Program-made: the position numbers and the translations under genes
Notes under the pieces: model-generated
What the model saw: the letters and a program-made list of their open reading frames with translations, nothing else
Databases searched by the model: none
What the model was told of the DNA's origin: nothing
Shown: one piece after another, positions 58,484 through 64,000 of the stretch
Layout of the letters: each line of letters opens with the position of its first letter
Position numbering within the stretch: position 1 is the first letter of the stretch
NCBI GenBank assembly: GCA_016946835.1
Contig: JACVTC010000166.1
Span: 201,501 to 265,500 of the forward strand
Direction: 5' to 3'
Origin: Neocallimastix lanati (nom. inval.)
Lineage: Eukaryota > Neocallimastigomycota > Neocallimastigomycetes > Neocallimastigales > Neocallimastigaceae
DNA: 64,000 nt

Positions 58484-60646
58484 AAAAATGGTAGATGTAA
58501 TTACTGTAGTAAATGGGGCCATTTCTTTTATAACTGTAAAAATAGAAGAGATGATAAAAATAATAACAAAAGAAGAAAAATTTTCAAACGGAGAAGAAAT
58601 AATTTTAAAAGAAAATAAAATAAACATAGAAATTTCATGGAAAAAGAAAGTTACTATACAAGCTATGCCGATGCTTTTACCAAGAATTAAAATTCTCAAG
58701 AAAATCTTAATATTAATTTTGCCGAAATAAATAAACAAAACGAAGAAAATAAACAAAAAGAAATGATGTGTTGGATATTGGACTCCGGCGCATCAATAAA
58801 TATCACTGGTCATTAAAATAAATTACATAATATTCAAAAGTGCAATAACAAAGTTTATTTAGCTAATAATCAAGTTATATCAACACAATTTAAAGGAGAT
58901 CTCATAGGATACATTAATAATCACAAAATAATCATTAAGAATGTTTATTACTTACCAAAAATAAATAAAAATTTATTATCAATTGGAAATCTTACACAAC
59001 AAGTATACAAAATAATTTTCAATAATACTAATAATAAATCGTACTAACTAATTTATGACGAACACAATCAAAGAATATTATCAATTAAATCGAACCAATC
59101 TAATACATTTAAATTTTGGATTTCAACTCAATCATTAAATTTTCAAAAAAACCAACATAATAATAATTTGGTTGAAATCAATTATACACATTTAAAATCA
59201 ATTGATAAACTAAATTTATGGCATCGTCGTTTTGCCCATTTTAATATCAATAGTATCAAAAATAAAATTTTAAAAATCAACATAAACTCAAAGTGCCCTA
59301 TTTGTAGTTATTCAAAACTTAAAAATAAGCTTTTCAAATCATCACATAATAGAGCTAAAAATATATTTCAACTCATATACATGGATCTTATAGGTCTAAT
59401 ACAAAACTCTATCTATGACAATAAATTTATCTTAACCATTTTGGATGACCATTCAAGATTTGGGTGGACTCTCTTTATGAAGAGTAAATCAGAAACTTTG
59501 TATCACTTCCATAATTGGTTTAATAAAATAAAAAGTCAATTTAACAAAAGAATTCAATATATCAGTACAGATAATGGCACCGAATTTAACAACAAAAATT
59601 TCAAACAATTCTGCATTGACTTTGGAATACAACATCAATTTACTGTTCCCTACCACCCACAACAAAATGGTAGGATTGAACGATTCAACGGCACTTTAAT
59701 CAATTCTGCAAAGTCAATGCTAAATGACGCAAAACTGAGCTTACAATTTTGGGAAGACGATGTCTCTACTTCCAACTACATTCATAATCGAATCCCTCAT
59801 AAAGGAATAAATAATAAAATTCCATATGAACTTCTAACCAATAACAAAGTTGATTTTTCAAACATACATGTCTTCGGATGTAAAGTTTTTTATTACGTTC
59901 CAAAACTATTATGTACCAAATTTCAAAATAACTCATCTCCTGGCATATTCTTGGGGTATGTTGATAATCCCACAGCATACAAAATTCTTGATATAACAAA
60001 TAATAAAATTATAATTTCACGAAATGTTGAATTCTTTGAATTTACACCAGGAAATTCACATTTATCTCATTGCGATAATGACAACTCAAATTTTATTTCA
60101 AATAATGTAATAAGGAAAAATGATAATACCTACTTTTATGATAACACGTATGATATAAACTATGGCAAAGACATTAATAATATTAACAATAATAATCCGT
60201 ATTATTAATATAATAACATTAAGTCAAATAATATTCAAATATTAGACAATAATACTCAAATAAATGAAAATAATATACCAAGTAAAAATATTCAAATAAA
60301 AAATAAAAGAACATATAACAAAAGAAGAAACAACAATAATAACAACACCAAAAATATTAATAATAATCAAAACAAAGATTATAATAATAATATAGAATCT
60401 CAAGATAATAACATTAACAACAACAACAATAATAACACCAATAACACAAGCAACAATAAAATTAATAACAACAATAACACAAACAGCAACAACAACACTA
60501 CCGACAGCAACAATAACAAAATAAATAATAATATTAATCAAAACGACAATATGATCATTGTCAGTAATAAAAACAATCATAATAATTCAAATACAGACAG
60601 ATATAACTCAAACAATAATAACGACAACAACAATGAACAACGAATC
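58484..60646 (+). pseudogene. B-family gag tail, protease, integrase (broken)
   Basis: Starts in the zinc knuckle (CNYCSKWGHFFYNC), keeps the TAA after ADAFTKN and has WILDSGASINIT. Integrase is open from about 59168 to 60208 (RRFAHF, TDNGTEF, NGRIERFNG) and the frame stops in the poly-Asn linker. Other stops occur near 58619, 58814 and 59045. Very close to B1 in sequence. Confidence 0.88.
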
Positions 60647-62655
60647 AAATCCTTGTAATTCTTATCCTACATTATGCCATCTCGATATTTCGAATTTTAT
60701 TCCACATAATGAAATTTGGGGAAGCAATAGTTATTACAATAATAACACTTATACAAGTTTAATCAATAATAATCTTGGAAATACTAACTCCTATAACTTA
60801 ATAAAAATAATCAACGATAATAAAGGAAACCAAAGCAAACTAAACAAAAATCAAATTAATGACTCAAATAATTCTATTATGAACAACACAAATACAATTA
60901 ATGACAATAATAACGATAAAGACAATAATATAACTTACAATAAAAACACTAATGACAATAATAATAAAAACAGTAATTCGACAGAAATAATCCAAAGTGT
61001 AAATAATACTTCCAGTATAGAATTCTTATCATGATATAAATATCGCATCACCCAAAAATTATAATCAAAAAAGAAAATTTATAAAGTCTCAGAAAACGAA
61101 AAATACAAAAAACAAAAATTAAGTAATGATTTACGAAAACCCTTCAACTATGACAACCTTAAAGATAAAGAAGAATGGTTAATATCTATCAACGAAGAAT
61201 TAGAAAACATGAAAATGTTGAAAGTATTTTAACCCATTAAAAAAGTTCCCGAAGGTGCAAATATAATCACGTCCAGATGGGTATTCAAATATAAAAAGAA
61301 TTCTAAAGGAAAAATTACTAAGAGGAAATCAAGACTGGTAGCAAGAGTCTACACGCAACAAGAAGGAATTGATTATCATTAAATATTTTCGCCTACATTA
61401 AAATTAGACTACATTAGAATCTTCACAGCTCTTGCCGTACAAAATAATTTTGACATACAACAAATAGATATTAATGCGGCTTATTTAAATGCTAAATTAA
61501 AGGAAGAAGTTTATATGAGACCCCCAAAAGGACATCCTGAAAATAGAAAACGTTACTGGAAACTAAATAAAACCATTTATGGCTTAAAACAAAGTGGAAA
61601 GGAGTGGAATGAAAAGCTCAACCAACACCTTCTTATCATTGGATTTAAAAGATTAATAAGCGAATCTTGTTTATATTTTAAAGCTGATAAAAAGAATTAT
61701 CATGTATTCTTGCTATTTATGTTGATGATATTCTACTTGCAGGTAATAGAATAATTGTAGAACGAAATAAAGAATTAATTAAAAATAGATTTAAAATAAA
61801 AGATATAGGTAATGTAAATTTCATTATAGGAATAAAATTTATAAAACACAAAACAGGATACTTTATTAACCAAACAAGATACATAAAAGAAATCATAGAA
61901 AAATTTGGAATGATTAATGCTACTCCTACAAAAAATATGATCCTTACTGAAAACGAAGAACTCAGGAAAATAAAAGTAGACCAAACAAAATACAGGAGTG
62001 CCATAGGAAATCTGCTTTATCTCAGTATATATACTCGTCCTGATATAATCTACCCGGTTTCAAAAGCTGCCCAAAAGTCAAAAGATCCCAATTTAGAAGA
62101 TTGGCAAAATGTTCTGAAAATAATAAAGTGCCTAAAAGGTACAATAAAATATGGCATAAGCTTTTCAAGAAATCCAAACATAAGTGTATTTACTGATGCA
62201 GATTATGCAGGTGATATAGAAACTAGAAGATCCACTACCGGGTTTGTTATATTAATTGGAAATTCCCAACTAGTTGGTGTTCTAAACTCCAACGTTGTAT
62301 TTCAACTTCAACAGCTGAATCGGAATATTACAGCCTAAGCGAATGCTGTAAACACTGTATGTGGTATATGAATCTCCTTAATGAATTGAAATTAAAAATA
62401 AAAAATATAGAAATCAATATCGACAATAAAGCTGCTATTTATAATGCCAAAAACCAATCAATCAACCCCAAGACAAACCATATGGATATTAGAGTACACT
62501 ATACGAGAGAATTAATTAAAGATGAAAAAATAAAATTAAAATATGTTAAGTCACAATACAATCTTGCAGATGGATTTACAAAATATTTAAACAATACTGC
62601 AATGGATAAATTTAGAAACTCTCTTTTAATTAAAATAGAAAACTTAAAAAATTAA
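60647..62655 (+). pseudogene. C-family integrase tail, RT and RNase H (broken)
   Basis: Pieces: CHLDISNFIPHNEIWGS and a poly-Asn linker; RT start near 61260 (SRWVFKYKK, RLVAR); 61515-61754 MRPPKGHPENRKRYWKLNK and YGLKQSG; 61910-62338 with RSAIGNLLYLSIYTRPD and FTDADYAGD; 62359-62655 with DNKAAIYNAKNQSINPKTNH and LADGFTKYLN. At least five stops or frameshifts. This is the only coding sequence of family C. Confidence 0.85.
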
Positions 62656-62690
62656 TTGTTTATATACTCTAGAGATTCAATGCATTCAAT

Positions 62691-62742
62691 TATAACTTTA
62701 TAAAAAAAAATTTAAATTTATAAAGTTATACTTGAAGGGGAA
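62691..62742 (+). promoter_or_regulatory. Family C pre-PPT hairpin and polypurine tract
   Basis: TATAACTTTATAAA (62691-62704), 12-nt loop, TTTATAAAGTTATA (62717-62730), a perfect 14-bp stem, then CTTGAAGGGGAA and the LTR. Confidence 0.82.
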
Positions 62743-62974
62743 TGTTGGAAATAAAAACAACATTCATTTTTATTATTAATTTAAATATATCAAATTATTT
62801 GTTATGAATAAATTAATGTATTGTTTCATGAATGATATAAATTGATCTATGATCCTTAAAAATAAAATTTCTCTTCTTAATCTTTTTTATTGATAATGAT
62901 AAAAATAAATAAAACTAATAAAGGATTACCTAAATTAAAACTTTTATATTTAGTGTTTAAAATTGTTCTTAAAA
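62743..62974 (+). repeat. Family C 3' LTR
   Basis: 232 bp, TGTTGGAAATAAAAACAAC ... TTGTTCTTAAAA, same length and ends as 37335-37566. Confidence 0.9.
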
Positions 62975-63959
62975 CCATTTATTAGTAAATTATTAATTAA
63001 AATGTATAATTTAATATTTATAATTAATTTTTGAATAATAATCTAATAATTATTCATATAAAAACATTAAAAATAATATATAAACAATAAAATAAAAATA
63101 TTACATTTGGTAGTTTATAAATTTTTTTTGCTTTATTTATTATTTAAAATTATGATTTATTTATTATTATTTATTGTAAAAAATTTATGTAAAAAAAACA
63201 ATCCCATTATTTTATAAAAGCTTAATAACATAATGTGATTTTATATTATATGTTATTATAGTATTCATGGTAAGCATAATATATGACTTACTAATATTAT
63301 TAATCAAATGTATTAAAATATTTGACTACATATTACTTCTTAAAATCATTATTAAACTAGTATTCATATTTTCAACAATCACCTTCATACTTAACTTGAT
63401 TAAAAGTCAGAGTTGGATAGAATTATAATATATAAAATTAAAAATAATAATAATTTCAAATGAATTCTTTTTTGATCAAAATTAATTGAAAAGGAAATGG
63501 AAATTATTATTATAAATTAAATTTCATTTAGTAAAGAATTTTTAACATAAAATTTTAAATTCCGAAAATAAAAAAATCCATCAAATAAATTTTATATATG
63601 AATCTCAGAAAGAATTTCATAATTAATAAGAATTCCAATATAAGTATTGTTTAATTTTTATAATTATGTCAGAAACGGTAAAACAAATTTTTAATATTAA
63701 AAATTAAAGAATTATATCAATTTAAATTATCAGAATTAACAGAAATATAAATTAAAATTTTTAAATCACTTAAATTGAATGAAAGATTTGAAATTATCTA
63801 AAAATAAACAAAATTTAATTTAGAAACTAAACAAGTATTAACTTAAATCACTTTATTTCATATAAGCAATATAAATTAACAAATGAATTTAAGCGTATTA
63901 CTCCATTTCACTAATAATTTTCATTTTGAAATTTAGAGCATATACATATACATACAAAG
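62975..63959. other. AT-rich stretch before a possible gene start
   Basis: No repeat or ORF recognised. A short less AT-rich patch lies at 63365-63425. The last few hundred bases have the same texture as the 5' flank of the esterase gene. Confidence 0.4.
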
Positions 63960-64000
63960 ATGAAAATGAATAGTAAATATTCAATCATTGTAATTTTAAT
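63960..64000 (+). CDS. Possible 5' end of a secreted-protein gene (cut by window edge)
   Basis: ATG at 63960 opens MKMNSKYSIIVIL up to the window end. The charged start followed by Ile/Val/Leu resembles the signal peptide of the esterase at 34909 (MNVNNKSSVIIIL). Only 13 codons are visible, so the call is weak. Confidence 0.35.
   Translation, partial: MKMNSKYSIIVIL

Larger units (their letters stand above)
58281..62974 (+). mobile_element. Chimeric B/C copia element with internal deletions
   Basis: Built from pieces: partial B LTR (58281-58380), a bit of B leader with one hairpin unit (58381-58483), B gag from the zinc knuckle through integrase and the poly-Asn linker (58484-60646), then family C integrase tail, RT and RNase H (60647-62655), C hairpin and polypurine tract, and a full C 3' LTR (62743-62974). 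The two ends belong to different families and the flanks (TAATT, CCATT) are not duplicates. See the findings for the junctions. Confidence 0.88.

Overview
The window looks like nuclear DNA of an anaerobic gut fungus (Neocallimastigomycota, Piromyces/Neocallimastix type). It is extremely AT-rich with long homopolymers and poly-Asn codon runs. It carries a few short-intron genes for secreted proteins, one of which resembles the Cys/Tyr/Gly repeat proteins proposed as gut-fungal scaffoldins, spaced out by many Ty1/copia retrotransposons. The organism call is inference; no rRNA or species-diagnostic gene is present.

Host genes, all + strand: (1) 14704-19534, a secreted and apparently membrane-anchored Cys-repeat protein of about 1.4 kb codons with two short 5' introns; (2) 22920-25763, an 882-aa secretory-pathway protein with a GT92/DUF23-like module and two bacterial-type glycosyltransferase modules, also with two 5' introns; (3) 34909-35976, a secreted SGNH/GDSL (CE16-like) esterase; (4) the first codons of a possible further secreted protein at 63960-64000. 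An orphan 49-nt exon candidate lies at 44969-45017 on the minus strand.

Everything else is mostly LTR retrotransposon, layered by nested insertion. I name the families A to H. Family A: A1 2411-8570 (decayed), A2 26078-32395, A3 38377-44618 (minus), A4 remnant 47425-49110 (minus), solo LTR 1369-1573. Family B: B1 50757-57316 (complete, TSD GAAAT), a B/C chimera 58281-62974, and a fragment at 37969-38350. Family C: 37335-37968 and the 3' end of the chimera. Family D: D1 9342-12974 (TSD AATTC), D2 45788-46541, D3 950-2410; D elements lack gag-pol and carry fragments of host-like genes. Family E: LTRs at 32666, 47164, 48706 and 50385. F and H are LTR-only, G is a gag-protease remnant.

The most interesting system is the shared non-coding RNA architecture of these elements. 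Six LTR families have a primer binding site matching the anticodon arm (and partly the D arm) of tRNA-Lys(CUU), implying priming by a 5' half-tRNA. Five families have a perfect 8-14 bp hairpin immediately 5' of the polypurine tract, with a different stem sequence in each family. At least three families carry tandem hairpin arrays in a long leader, with compensatory base changes between units in family A. Two other points are single in-frame stops in otherwise open gag-pol frames (TGA before RT in A2 and A3, TAA between gag and protease in both B copies), and a non-autonomous family (D) that has captured and multiplied a BAR-domain-like gene fragment.
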